Below, piece by piece: positions 35,308 to 44,733 of a DNA stretch of 64,000 nt (positions are counted from its first letter, which is position 1; each line of letters starts with the position of its first letter). The DNA comes from Mucilaginibacter sp. (GTDB taxonomy: Bacteria; Bacteroidota; Bacteroidia; Sphingobacteriales; Sphingobacteriaceae), in NCBI GenBank assembly GCA_031292485.1, contig JARLHA010000032.1, positions 62,001 to 126,000 on the forward strand, read 5' to 3'. A program made the position numbers and the translations under genes. Under the pieces are notes generated by a model. That model had not been told where the DNA came from. It was given only the letters and a program-made list of their open reading frames with translations, and did no database searches.

Positions 35308-35865
35308 ATGTTTCGTGAAATTGGATTGTTTTTTGCTCACTTTAGGCTGTATATACTCAATAGCATAATTATGAGGATACCTATAAACTTTATAAGGATG
35401 TTTTTAGTTAAGAGATTTATAATTGTTGGTAAAAATTCTTTTGTGTCTATGAATGTGAAATTTCTCAATTTGCATGCTGTACGGTCACAGATACAAATTG
35501 GAGATAATTGCATCATCAATCCCAATGTATTGCTTGATGGCAGGAAAGGCAGAATAATAATAGGCAACAATGTAGATATTTCCAGAGATACTTATATATA
35601 TACTGCCCAGCACGATCCCCACAGCGATTATCACAATATAAAATTTGCAGATGTTGTGATCAAAGATTATGTTTGGATTGCATCACGGGCTACAATCTTA
35701 CCTGGCGTTATCCTTGAAAAAGGATGTGTAGTTGCATGCGGTGCCATTGTAACCAAAAGTGTTGATGCAATGTGTATTGTGGGTGGCGTACCTGCCAGTG
35801 TAATTGGCAAACGCCGGTCTCAATTAAAATACAAAATAGATTATCATCCGCCTTTTTACACTTAG
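35308..35865 (+). CDS. Left-handed beta-helix acyltransferase
   Basis: A 185-residue hexapeptide-repeat acetyl/acyltransferase of the WcaF/LacA type. An N-terminal hydrophobic, basic stretch is followed by hexapeptide coils (IQIGDNCIINPNVLLDGRKG, IIIGNNVDISRDTYIYTAQH), the catalytic-type histidine in TAQHDPHS, the loop FADVVIKDYVWIASRATILPG and the closing GGVPASVIGKR. Probably O-acetylates a sugar of the repeat unit. The first 21 residues might not be translated, since a second ATG at 35371 also gives a plausible N-terminus. Followed after one base by the next gene. Codon use is AT-rich, as through the locus. Confidence 0.88.
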   Translation: MFREIGLFFAHFRLYILNSIIMRIPINFIRMFLVKRFIIVGKNSFVSMNVKFLNLHAVRSQIQIGDNCIINPNVLLDGRKGRIIIGNNVDISRDTYIYTAQHDPHSDYHNIKFADVVIKDYVWIASRATILPGVILEKGCVVACGAIVTKSVDAMCIVGGVPASVIGKRRSQLKYKIDYHPPFYT

Positions 35866-35866
35866 T

Positions 35867-37081
35867 ATGATATATATAGCAGATAGGCATGTAGAGGACT
35901 ATTTACATGTGCTTGCAAATTTAAATACGGTGAGGATTTTTAGAGAAGCTTTTTCTGAAGAGAAAATTTGTTTTATTTCTGCACAGGCCCATAATCTAAA
36001 GGTAAAAACCCTTTTAAATGACACAGATCCGTTAACGGAGTTCAGGACTTTTAAAAACAGACGACCGGTTAAAAATTTAGCGTTGAGGGCGCTATCGCTC
36101 ACCAAAAGAGCCGTTGATGATATTTTTTATTTTAAACGGCTCTTTGACAGATCGACACCCGAAGATATATTGGTTATATCGCATATCTATCCGCATTCTT
36201 TAATTTTTTTTAACCTGCTTAAGAGATTTTATCCCCGCCGGGTTGTTTTGATTATGCTACATGGCGAAGTAGAGTATACTTTATTTGCATACAGTTCAAC
36301 ACAAAAGCTAATTGGGGCAATATATAAGCTTTGCTTTAGAATAACACCTAGCAGGCTTAATTACATTTTTCTGACAAAAGCTTCATGCAACATTATAGAA
36401 GGCGCAGATATTTTTGCTGGGGCAAAACCAATATGCATAGAATTGCCAACCATGGTAGCTGGAAAAATCATCACACCAAAAGATAATGATGGCCAACGAC
36501 CTGTTAAAATAGGCCATATTGGCAGCGCAGGTAAAAGAAAGAATGTTGACCAACTTTACGTACTGGCTGATATGGCACAGGACCTGATTGCCGACAATAG
36601 CATCCAATTTTCTGTAGTAGGCGTGCTGGAAGCATCAATAAAACAATATCTCACACCGCTGGTAATCAATTTTGTGAATGACCAGATAAATGAACCTATT
36701 GACAGGGACGCCTACGATGAAGAGGCTTCCCGGCTTGATTATGCGATATTCTTTTATAGCACAAACGATTTCTTGCTACGTAGCAGCGCTGCTTTTTTTG
36801 ATGCTGTTTTGCACGAGGTGCCAATTATAGCTTTCAAAAACAGGTTTTTTACCGATCTGCTTGAAACCCACGGTGCTATGGGGTATCTGTGCGGAAACCT
36901 GAATGATATGCAAGCAGTCATTCACAAAATCGTCTCGGAGCCAGAAGTAGCGCGGAGGCATATGGCCGATTTTAAGCGCAATATTAGGGTATATAAGTCG
37001 ACGTTATCTATCAGTAGCATAGCAATTGATCTTAAAATGCAACTAAAAGGCTTATTACCTGATGCAATGATGAAAGAATAG
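35867..37081 (+). CDS. Putative GT-B glycosyltransferase
   Basis: A 404-residue cytoplasmic protein with the outline of a GT-B fold. The N-half has alternating strands and helices (EDILVISHIYPHSLIFFNLL, VVLIMLHGEVEYTLF). The C-half begins with PVKIGHIGSAGKRKNVDQL, a donor-domain first strand, and ends with a DAVLHEVPIIAFKN segment comparable to the nucleotide-binding E-x7-E region of GT4 enzymes. The usual GT4 EGFG motif is not obvious, so it is a divergent member. It starts one base after the acyltransferase stop and is presumably translated with it. The donor and acceptor sugars are unknown. Confidence 0.6.
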   Translation: MIYIADRHVEDYLHVLANLNTVRIFREAFSEEKICFISAQAHNLKVKTLLNDTDPLTEFRTFKNRRPVKNLALRALSLTKRAVDDIFYFKRLFDRSTPEDILVISHIYPHSLIFFNLLKRFYPRRVVLIMLHGEVEYTLFAYSSTQKLIGAIYKLCFRITPSRLNYIFLTKASCNIIEGADIFAGAKPICIELPTMVAGKIITPKDNDGQRPVKIGHIGSAGKRKNVDQLYVLADMAQDLIADNSIQFSVVGVLEASIKQYLTPLVINFVNDQINEPIDRDAYDEEASRLDYAIFFYSTNDFLLRSSAAFFDAVLHEVPIIAFKNRFFTDLLETHGAMGYLCGNLNDMQAVIHKIVSEPEVARRHMADFKRNIRVYKSTLSISSIAIDLKMQLKGLLPDAMMKE

Positions 37082-37189
37082 GGCTCGGCCTTGTATTAGT
37101 GGTCCGGGGGGACTGACGTAGTCGTACACCCGGTTGTAATGTACAAATCATGATTGTACACATTTTTATTACGGAAGATCAAGTTATAA

Positions 37190-38410
37190 ATGTTTACTTA
37201 TATATTATTGATAAGCGGTATAGGGCTGTTTGCCTTTATTGAATCTTCAGGGTTCAATGATTTGCGTATTAAAAAATATAAGGGACTTTTAATATATATA
37301 ACTTTTGCAATTTTACTTGTATTTATAGGACTAAGGTATAAAGTTGGTGCAGATTGGTTACAATATTATATTTATTACGATAAAGTTGAAAGTGTTTGGA
37401 CCATTTTATTTGATGCCAAAAACGCCCCTTATTTTTATGATCATAACTGGGAGCCGGGATTTAAACTTTTAATGTCGCTCGGAAAATCGGCCGGGCTCGA
37501 ATTTGAAGTGGTTATTTTTTTGATAACGGCTTTTAATCTTTATTCACTTAACAGATTTTTAAAGCAATATCTAAAAACAGACGTGAATTTGTTTTTGGTG
37601 TTGTTTTTATCGCTCAATATGCTACGCGAATTTGATATTTTACGGCAGTCCCTGGCATTTTACATTATGCTGTTTGCCTATCAATATATTAACAAAAGCT
37701 TTATTAAATATTTGCTTATTTGCCTTGTGGCAGCGATGTTTCATACTAGTGCAGTTATTTTCATTCCGCTGTACTGGTTTTTGGGTATGCGGGTTAAACG
37801 TAATTTTTTAATTTTTACGCTAATTGCATTTATACTTAGCCTGGCGCTCAGGCTCCGCATATTAACTATTTTGGTTGGTATCATGGAAAAAGCGCTGCCG
37901 GGTGGATCAGCCGCTTTTTTCCTGCATCAGGTTAAACTATATCTTGACTTTTATCCTGTGCAAAGCAATATCAATTTTGTAACGATGATTTGTGTGGTAT
38001 TTTTGTTGGTTCTTATTGTGTTTTACAAAAAAACCACCTCTTTTGATCAGCGCTTCGTTGTAGCGTTCCTCATCTTTGTATATCTATCCATGGTTTTGTC
38101 GGAGATAGGCGAAATACAAAGTCGGTTCGGTTATTATTTTACAATAGGGCTTGCATATTGCGCCTGGAGTATTTTAACATTGTTCAGGCGTTATGCCAGG
38201 ATGGCCTATGTGATATTGGTGGTCTTTTATGCTGATGTAAAAATTATTTTACCTTTCAGAATCGAGGCAACAATGCTAACATATACCCCCTACAGGAATT
38301 ATTTATTTCACCTTGACCGCGATGAGCGGACCGAACAGGAGATTATTACCCGGCATGCCGAGTCGCAGGAGAAATCTAAGGATATTTTTAACGACAAACC
38401 CACAGACTAA
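37190..38410 (+). CDS. EpsG-family polysaccharide polymerase (Wzy role)
   Basis: A 406-residue membrane protein with about ten TM helices resembling EpsG/O-antigen polymerases. It has the early motif FIGLRYKVGADWLQYYIYYD (charged loop with Arg/Gly-Asp-Trp), then LREFDILRQSLAFYIMLFAYQYI, a family hallmark, and HTSAVIFIPLYW. It should join lipid-linked repeat units in the periplasm. The 108-nt upstream gap contains a TGTACA..TGTACA near-palindrome (37140-37160). Overlaps the next gene by one base (TAATG). Confidence 0.85.
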   Translation: MFTYILLISGIGLFAFIESSGFNDLRIKKYKGLLIYITFAILLVFIGLRYKVGADWLQYYIYYDKVESVWTILFDAKNAPYFYDHNWEPGFKLLMSLGKSAGLEFEVVIFLITAFNLYSLNRFLKQYLKTDVNLFLVLFLSLNMLREFDILRQSLAFYIMLFAYQYINKSFIKYLLICLVAAMFHTSAVIFIPLYWFLGMRVKRNFLIFTLIAFILSLALRLRILTILVGIMEKALPGGSAAFFLHQVKLYLDFYPVQSNINFVTMICVVFLLVLIVFYKKTTSFDQRFVVAFLIFVYLSMVLSEIGEIQSRFGYYFTIGLAYCAWSILTLFRRYARMAYVILVVFYADVKIILPFRIEATMLTYTPYRNYLFHLDRDERTEQEIITRHAESQEKSKDIFNDKPTD

Positions 38411-39291
38411 TGGTGAAATTTATTCTCTTATTGGCCGGTGAACTGGTGTTGCTTCCAATATTGTATGTTAAAGAATTTTTGAAAAGATATATTGCAATTC
38501 CGGCTGGCCGGGTAAAAATACGGAAACCCGTTCAAAACAACGAAGTGCTTATAGGAATACATGATTGGGCTGGCTATAACCTGAAAAGGAAAAAGGTGGT
38601 AAATGATATTCAGTTTGATTGCGGCCTTAGTTACCAGTTAGACCGTGTCGCGAATTATAAAGGAGCTCGTAAGCTTAATTTAAGCCTTACCATATCTGGT
38701 TATGATGAAGGAAAGCATGGATTAAAATACAGGGGCCTTAACTTTACCCCTGTTTCTAATATCGGGATGGATTTTCAAGGTTATGGGCACACTATATTAA
38801 ATAATATAGGTTCAAAAAATTGTTACCTGCTTTTGATGAATTCTTCTGTAGAAGCAAAACAGGTTGACTTTCTGGATGATTATATCGACTTCCTTGAACA
38901 AAATCCACTTGTCGGTTTGCTGGGTATTTCCTATTCCAGCAAAATGTTTCAAACAGTCATTAGGAATAATTTCACGCCTCATATTCAAAGCTTTTTTATG
39001 ATAACTACTTTAGATGTTATGAGCGAAGTTGTTGCACATAACGATGGCAAATTTCCGGGGCAGAATATAAATCATAAAAGGCTCCTGATAAGGTTTGGCG
39101 AAGTAAAACTTTCAAGGATAATAAGTAAACTGGGTTACCAGATTGCGGTTGTTACCGAAGATAATACACCATTTATTTTTCCGCGAACAAAAAGCTGGTT
39201 TAAAACGGCTTACAGCCAGTGGACGTTACCTTTAGGGGAGTATCGTTTTCAGGTAAAACATCCTAACAGAATTAACAGCATAACTAAGTAA
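38410..39291 (+). CDS. Unrecognised polysaccharide-locus protein, possibly a GT-A-like transferase
   Basis: A 293-residue protein with an N-terminal hydrophobic anchor (ILLLAGELVLLPILYVKEFL). The pattern NIGMDFQGYGHTI, YLLLMNSSVEA, FLEQNPLVGLLG and HIQSFFMITTLDVMSEV recalls GT-A-like proteins of the rhamnan-synthesis/RgpF kind, in which a loop around NSSV could take the place of the DxD motif. I cannot assign it further. Coupled by a one-base overlap to the EpsG gene and followed within 9 nt by the flippase, so it belongs to the same synthetic unit. Confidence 0.45.
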   Translation: MVKFILLLAGELVLLPILYVKEFLKRYIAIPAGRVKIRKPVQNNEVLIGIHDWAGYNLKRKKVVNDIQFDCGLSYQLDRVANYKGARKLNLSLTISGYDEGKHGLKYRGLNFTPVSNIGMDFQGYGHTILNNIGSKNCYLLLMNSSVEAKQVDFLDDYIDFLEQNPLVGLLGISYSSKMFQTVIRNNFTPHIQSFFMITTLDVMSEVVAHNDGKFPGQNINHKRLLIRFGEVKLSRIISKLGYQIAVVTEDNTPFIFPRTKSWFKTAYSQWTLPLGEYRFQVKHPNRINSITK

Positions 39292-39299
39292 TTATTTAA

Positions 39300-40763
39300 G
39301 TGAAGAAGAATTACATATATACACTTTTACTTACTATTTTCAATATCATATTCCCTATACTTAGTTTTCCCTATATCTCGCGCATACTGGGGCCTACTGG
39401 TGTAGGCAAAGTGCAATTTGTAATAACATTTGCCCAATATTTTGCGTTGATAGCGGCGCTTGGCATCCCCTATTATGGCGTTAGAGAGATAGCGCGTGTA
39501 CGACTTAACAATAAGGAGCTTTCCAAAACATTTTCAGAGCTACTATTTATATATGTAATTACCAGCGTGCTTATCTCTGTTGTTTATATTATAGTAGTGA
39601 TGGCGTTTACTCGTTTTTCTGCAAACATGAGTTATTATCTGCCAAGTTTACTTATTGTATTGCTTGGATTTAGTTCTATAGATTGGTTTTATCAGGGAAT
39701 AGAGGAGTTTAAAAGCATTGCGCTACGCTCGATTTTCATTAAACTTATCTGTTTGATCATGATGTACATTTTGGTGAAAACAATACATGATGCCCTGCTA
39801 TATCTCTATATTACTATATTCTCGGTACTCGGTAATAATATCATTAATATGGTATTTCTCCGAAACAAAGTTTCTATTGGTATCAAAAAAATAAATCTGC
39901 GCAAGCACTTAAAACCTCTTTTTTACATTTTTGGCGCAAATTTGAGTATTGCAATGTATAATATGCTGGATACGATATTACTGGGTTTATTGTCTAATGA
40001 CAAATCCGTAGGGTACTATACAGCAAGTACTAAAATTACACGGATCGCCATGCCGCTGGTTGTCTCTATCGGCGCGGTACTGCTGCCTGAAATTTCAGCC
40101 TCTTTCCATAACAAAGACGATAGGTACAAGGAGTTACTGGCAACGTCGTATAGCTTCATTATCTTGTTAGCCGTCCCCATTACTTTCGCCCTGTTTCTTT
40201 TAGCCCCCGAGCTCATTCATTTAGTATCCGGAAATGCTTTCAGTTCGGCCATCGTACCCATGCAGATACTTTCTGTCCTTCCTGTTTTTATAGGTATGGG
40301 AAATCTGCTTGGTGTGCAGGTGCTCATATCAAGCGGAAGAGAACGGGAGATGCTTAAATCCGTAATGGTTGGTATGGTACTCTCCATTGCATTAAATATT
40401 GCATTGGTGCCTAAAACGCACGAAGTAGGAGCTGCAATTGCCAACTCAGTTACTGAACTTATTGTGTCATGTGTTTTCTACTATTTCGTCAAAAAGGCAT
40501 TTGGGATTACTTTTTCCATTAAAACTTTTTTCTATTCAATATTGTCATGTTTACCTTTTATCCCTATAATATATCTGCTGCGAAAAAGTATGCACAGCGA
40601 GATTTTATTATTGGGCGTAAGTGCTATATCATGCAGCTTTGTTTACTTTGTTATTAAATACTTTTTTTTGAAAGATATTTATACTTCAGAAATCATCGAT
40701 AAGGTGAAAGTTGTTTTTTTAACCCGGCTTGGGCTGAAAAACGATCAAAAAAATAGCGAATAA
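39300..40763 (+). CDS. Wzx-type lipid-linked oligosaccharide flippase
   Basis: A 487-residue MATE/MOP-superfamily flippase with 12-14 TM helices. It begins KKNYIYTLLLTIFNIIFPIL and has FPYISRILGPTGVGKVQF and IPYYGVREIARVR, both standard for Wzx/RfbX proteins. It moves undecaprenyl-linked repeat units from the cytoplasmic to the periplasmic leaflet. The start codon is GTG at 39300; no ATG gives a complete first TM. It ends in a one-base overlap (TAATG) with the next glycosyltransferase gene. Confidence 0.9.
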   Translation: MKKNYIYTLLLTIFNIIFPILSFPYISRILGPTGVGKVQFVITFAQYFALIAALGIPYYGVREIARVRLNNKELSKTFSELLFIYVITSVLISVVYIIVVMAFTRFSANMSYYLPSLLIVLLGFSSIDWFYQGIEEFKSIALRSIFIKLICLIMMYILVKTIHDALLYLYITIFSVLGNNIINMVFLRNKVSIGIKKINLRKHLKPLFYIFGANLSIAMYNMLDTILLGLLSNDKSVGYYTASTKITRIAMPLVVSIGAVLLPEISASFHNKDDRYKELLATSYSFIILLAVPITFALFLLAPELIHLVSGNAFSSAIVPMQILSVLPVFIGMGNLLGVQVLISSGREREMLKSVMVGMVLSIALNIALVPKTHEVGAAIANSVTELIVSCVFYYFVKKAFGITFSIKTFFYSILSCLPFIPIIYLLRKSMHSEILLLGVSAISCSFVYFVIKYFFLKDIYTSEIIDKVKVVFLTRLGLKNDQKNSE

Positions 40764-41635
40764 TGTTAAAGATTACCATCGTAATACCAGTTTATAACAG
40801 GAAAAATATAACAATTGCCGGGTTAAATAATCTCGGAGATGCGTTAAACTATTATCGTCAAAATGGTTTTAAATCCCTGGATGTAAACATCGTAGTGGCA
40901 AACGATGGCTCGACGGACGGTACCGGCGAGTGGATCAGAGCCAACCGTCCGGATGTTTATATAGTTGAAGGTACCGGTAATCTTTGGTGGAGCGGGTCTG
41001 TAAATGCAGGCATGCGCTATGCAATAGATGAACTTGGCGCCTCCCATATTTTGCTTTGGAACGATGATATCATTTGTGCCAAAGATTATTTCTTTGAGTT
41101 GGAAAAAGTTGTTACAGCAAATCCTCAATATCTCCAATCTATATTGGTATCAAAAGTGTTTTGGCTTAACGGCAATGGGCGCCTGTTTAATTTTGGAGCT
41201 TATTATAACAAAGCTAATGGTAAAAAAGTATTGATCGGTTTAAATGAGCAAGATACATTTAACCAAGTAATCCGTGTTGATTGGTCGGGCGGTATGGGCA
41301 CAGTTATACCCGTTGAGATAATTGGTCGGATCGGTTATCTTGATGAAGTGAACCTGCCGCAATATCATGGCGATATCGATTTCTTTCTGAGAGCGAAAGA
41401 ACAGGGATACGCTACATACGCTATTCCATGGCTGAAAGTTTATAATAATGCAGCAACAACCGGCGTGGTTAAAGCAAAAAAAATTAAAGATTTCAAGATA
41501 TTATTTAAATCGAATAGGTCGCTATACAACTTTAAGCAAAACTGTTACTTTAACGAAAGGCACTCAAACACCTTGGTTAGCTGGCTTTTGCTGTTCAAAA
41601 GCTACGTTGCAGTAGTGGTTAAATCCCTACTTTAG
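40763..41635 (+). CDS. Family 2 glycosyltransferase
   Basis: A 290-residue GT-A enzyme. The nucleotide-binding strand is TIVIPVYNRKNI, with VVANDGSTDGTGEW, then a GNLWWSGSVNAGM segment and the metal motif LLWNDDI (about 88-94, DD as DxD). WSGGMGTVIPVEIIGRIG and YHGDIDFFLRAKEQGY mark the acceptor side and the catalytic base region. No membrane segments. Start fixed by the TAATG overlap with the flippase gene. Sugar specificity unknown. The 139-nt gap that follows contains a hairpin (ATATGAAA/TTTCATAT, 41719-41739). Confidence 0.9.
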   Translation: MLKITIVIPVYNRKNITIAGLNNLGDALNYYRQNGFKSLDVNIVVANDGSTDGTGEWIRANRPDVYIVEGTGNLWWSGSVNAGMRYAIDELGASHILLWNDDIICAKDYFFELEKVVTANPQYLQSILVSKVFWLNGNGRLFNFGAYYNKANGKKVLIGLNEQDTFNQVIRVDWSGGMGTVIPVEIIGRIGYLDEVNLPQYHGDIDFFLRAKEQGYATYAIPWLKVYNNAATTGVVKAKKIKDFKILFKSNRSLYNFKQNCYFNERHSNTLVSWLLLFKSYVAVVVKSLL

Positions 41636-41774
41636 TAAGAGGATGGGAATAATGTACCGAGTTAAATCACCAAAATTTACAAACAACTTGTTAACAGAGA
41701 GTGTACGCAATAGACTTAATATGAAAAGCTATTTCATATGCTTAATACTTTTAAAGATTAAATAAACTAATGTA

Positions 41775-42683
41775 ATGAAAATAGCCTTACTTATTCCAAC
41801 GCTTAATGCAGGGCACGATTGGGTGAAAATGTTGGAAAGTGTTAATAAACAGTCGGTTGCTTTTCACAGAAAAATGATAGTAGATTCCGGATCGATGGAT
41901 AAGACCTCGGATTTGGCCAGATTATACGGATTTGATGTCAATGCTATCAACAAATCGGAATTCAACCACGGTAAAACCAGGCAACAACTTGTGGATGCAG
42001 CTGCAGATACTGATATCTGCATTTTTTTAACACAGGATGCCATTTTAGCATCGCCTGATAGTATAGCCAATTTAGTTAGTGCATTTGATGACCCGGAAGT
42101 TGGGATGGCTTATGGCCGCCAATTGCCGCATAAAAACGCGGGTGCCCTTGAAACACATGCAAGGGTATTTAATTATCCGGCAGTGCCAGAAAAAGTATCG
42201 CTTGCTGACGTGCAAGCCAGAGGCTTTAAAACTTTTTTTTGTTCCAATTCCTTCTCCGCTTATCGTAAAAGCGCGTTGGAGGCAGTTGGGGGCTTCCCTT
42301 CTGATTCAATTATGGGGGAGGATGCTATTGTTGCCGCAAAAATGTTAATGGCAGGGTATAAAAAAGCTTATGTGGCCGATGCAACTGTATATCATTCTCA
42401 CAGTTACACGCTTACCGAAGAATTTAAACGCTATTTTGACACACGGGTTTTTCACGAACAAAATAAATGGATGATTGATAAGTTTGGAAAGCCAACCGGC
42501 GAAGGACTTAAATTTATTAAGTCAGAATTGCAATATGTTATTAAGAATGATTTTATAAGTATTTTGAAATCTATAACATCTATTGGTGCAAAATGGATGG
42601 GCTATAAGAGTGGAAAATATTTCAAAAAACTTCCAATTGGGATCCTGAGGAAAATATCAATGCATAAATTTTATTGGAAGTAA
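41775..42683 (+). CDS. Family 2 glycosyltransferase, rhamnosyltransferase-like
   Basis: A 302-residue GT-A enzyme of the rhamnosyltransferase-like group. The N-terminus IALLIPTLNAGHDWVKMLES is followed by IVDSGSMDKTSDLAR and by FNHGKTRQQLVDAA, a segment typical of RfbN-like proteins. FLTQDAI takes the place of the DxD motif. CSNSFSAYRKSALEAVGGFP and IMGEDAIVAAKMLMAGY follow, with the catalytic Glu-Asp. The start ATG is preceded by the AT-rich TAAACTAATGTA. Followed by a broken GT4 gene. Confidence 0.88.
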   Translation: MKIALLIPTLNAGHDWVKMLESVNKQSVAFHRKMIVDSGSMDKTSDLARLYGFDVNAINKSEFNHGKTRQQLVDAAADTDICIFLTQDAILASPDSIANLVSAFDDPEVGMAYGRQLPHKNAGALETHARVFNYPAVPEKVSLADVQARGFKTFFCSNSFSAYRKSALEAVGGFPSDSIMGEDAIVAAKMLMAGYKKAYVADATVYHSHSYTLTEEFKRYFDTRVFHEQNKWMIDKFGKPTGEGLKFIKSELQYVIKNDFISILKSITSIGAKWMGYKSGKYFKKLPIGILRKISMHKFYWK

Positions 42684-42745
42684 TGAGATGGACGTCCACA
42701 ATGCGTTTGGAACTTATGCCAATTAGCAACCGACATTAAGTTTAA

Positions 42746-43102
42746 TTGAATTACCGGCCTTTTGAAGTTTTGAAGCATCATTTGTCGAAAGCCCAGACAT
42801 TTGTATTTGCCGCCGAAGAAGATTTTGGTATTTTACCGGTGGAAGCGCAAACTTGCGGTACCCCTGTAATAGCTTATGGCAAAGGAGTACCTACCGAAAC
42901 CGTTATAGAAAATAAGACAGGTGTTTATTTTACTGAACAATCTGAGTCATCAATAATAAACGCAGTAAATTATTTTGAAAATAATTTGCACCCGTTTAAC
43001 GCTGTTGAAATTGCAAAACATGCATCTTTATACGCTTCAAAACGCTTCAGGCAAGAAATAAGTGCCTATTTGTCGGAAATTGTTCTTCGAACGACAAATT
43101 AA
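42746..43102 (+). pseudogene. Truncated GT4 glycosyltransferase (C-terminal third only)
   Basis: About 118 residues matching only the end of a GT4 mannosyl-type transferase: YRPFEVLKHHLSKAQTFVFA, EEDFGILPVEAQTCGTPVIA (the E-x7-E nucleotide-binding signature) and GKGVPTETVIENKTGVYF. The N-terminal acceptor domain and first donor strands, about 250 residues, are absent; the 62 nt before it contain stops in all frames relevant to this protein. The frame opens only with TTG. The remaining sequence is undamaged, so the deletion appears recent or the fragment is expressed without function. Confidence 0.75.
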
Positions 43103-43197
43103 TACCAACCAGTTAAATTTCGGCCTAAAAATTGTAACGTTTGGAAATTGTGTTGCAGTTAAATTTCTTTTATTCGAGAGTTCTTAATTTTATTTAA

Positions 43198-43205
43198 TAT
43201 CTTTG
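43198..43205 (+). promoter_or_regulatory. -7 promoter element ahead of the sugar-phosphate transferase
   Basis: TATCTTTG matches TAnnTTTG and ends 17 nt before the ATG at 43223, giving a leader of about 10 nt. No clear TTTG lies at -33 (TTCG at 43173-43176 is the nearest). Confidence 0.45.
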
Positions 43206-43222
43206 AAAAAAAACCTTATCCT

Positions 43223-44572
43223 ATGTCTGTCCGCTATTCAAAACATCTTCCCCCAATTATTTTTTTTAGCGATCTCTTACTGTTCAATTTAGCATTCATT
43301 GTCGCCCACTATATAACTTTTGATACCTATCGGCTGCAAAATCCATCTGTCATTTTTGTATTATCGGTTAATATCGTCTGGGGGATGATTTCCTTAATGT
43401 CAAAAAGTTTCCGGGTGAACCGGCCACTAGTGCTGAGTGATAATATTAACAGGCTCTTATTAACATTAATTTATCATTTATTAATCGTATTCGGCATTAT
43501 ATATCTATTTAAGGTACGTGATATATCCAGGTCGGAAGTAATAATTAGTTATTCATTGTTCTTTTTCTTACTATTCCTGCAAAGATCATCCCTGTTCTTT
43601 TTCCTGGATTATTACCGTAGTAAAGGGTACAATCATCGCCAAATTTTAATTTTTGGTGATGAAGAAATTGCTGCGCGGTTGGTAAAGTCATTCTCTCAGC
43701 ACCCGGAATATGGATATGATCTCGCCGATTTTATTTCGGAACAGCAATTAGCCGATATGCCTGAAGAAATTTTAATTGAACATATTTTAGATAAAAAGCC
43801 GGATGAGATATTCATTTGCTACAAATTGATGAATTCAGAATTATTGAAGCGTCTGATACGGTTTGGGGATGAGAATTTTATCAAAATTAAAGTTGTTTCT
43901 GATCTGATTTTAAGTAACAACTACGCCCAATTGGTTAATTATGATAACGTGCCGGTTCTCCATATTACCTCGCACCCCGAAATAAGTTTAAAGATCAGGT
44001 TTTTAAAACGTAGTTTCGATATCATATTTGCCTCTGTTGCTATCGTTTTGGGTGCTCCATTATTTATTGTTTTATACTTTATTACAAAAGTAACCTCTCA
44101 TGGGCCGGCGTTTTTCAAACAGGAGCGTATTGGCAGGAATCAGAAACCGTTTTATATATTTAAGTTCAGGAGTATGTATATAGACGCCGAACGGAATGGC
44201 CCGCAATTGTCAAAGCATAATGATTCGCGCATTACCGAATGGGGCTTATTTATGCGAAAAACAAGGTTAGATGAGTTGCCTCAGTTCTGGAATGTGTTAA
44301 AGGGTGAAATGTCTATCGTTGGGCCAAGGCCGGAAAGGCAGCATTTTATTGAAAAAATCGTAAAAGAAAACCCCAACTATAAAAAACTGCTTCGTTTAAA
44401 ACCGGGACTAACATCATTAGGGCAGGTTCACTACGGGTATGCACAAAATGTTGATGAGATGCGCGACCGTATGAGGATCGATTTAATTTATTTTCAAAAC
44501 ATTAATTTACAAGCTGATCTGAACATTATTTTTAAAACAGTCGGCGTAATGATCCAGAGAAAAGGAAAGTGA
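43223..44572 (+). CDS. Polyprenyl glycosyl-phosphotransferase (WcaJ type)
   Basis: A 449-residue initiating enzyme that transfers a sugar-1-phosphate to undecaprenyl phosphate. An N-terminal membrane domain of four TM helices (about 12-120) and a CoA-binding-like Rossmann domain (about 130-255, RQILIFGDEEIAARLV) are followed by a re-entrant helix (RSFDIIFASVAIVLGAPLFI) and the catalytic domain. That domain has FFKQERIGRNQKPFYIFKFR, KTRLDELPQFWNVLKGEMS, IVGPRPERQHF and the closing LKPGLTSLGQVHYGYAQN. At the 3' end of the locus, with its own probable promoter. Glucose or galactose as sugar cannot be decided. Confidence 0.93.
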   Translation: MSVRYSKHLPPIIFFSDLLLFNLAFIVAHYITFDTYRLQNPSVIFVLSVNIVWGMISLMSKSFRVNRPLVLSDNINRLLLTLIYHLLIVFGIIYLFKVRDISRSEVIISYSLFFFLLFLQRSSLFFFLDYYRSKGYNHRQILIFGDEEIAARLVKSFSQHPEYGYDLADFISEQQLADMPEEILIEHILDKKPDEIFICYKLMNSELLKRLIRFGDENFIKIKVVSDLILSNNYAQLVNYDNVPVLHITSHPEISLKIRFLKRSFDIIFASVAIVLGAPLFIVLYFITKVTSHGPAFFKQERIGRNQKPFYIFKFRSMYIDAERNGPQLSKHNDSRITEWGLFMRKTRLDELPQFWNVLKGEMSIVGPRPERQHFIEKIVKENPNYKKLLRLKPGLTSLGQVHYGYAQNVDEMRDRMRIDLIYFQNINLQADLNIIFKTVGVMIQRKGK

Positions 44573-44733
44573 CCGGAATTAATTAATAGAAAAAAATATA
44601 TACATCGGTTTTTTCCATTGCATGATTTTTTTTATTCGTTCATATCATGAAGCATGTAAAAATGCTTTAGATGAAATATGGATCAAAGGCATGCTTATTT
44701 TATCAATTCATGTAACAGCAAAAAACTTTCCAC

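Noticed and set aside
37140..37160. Operator ahead of the EpsG gene (TGTACA..TGTACA)
   Set aside because: TGTACA is itself a palindrome and the element is asymmetric by one base; there is no nearby promoter box, so it was noted without a feature.
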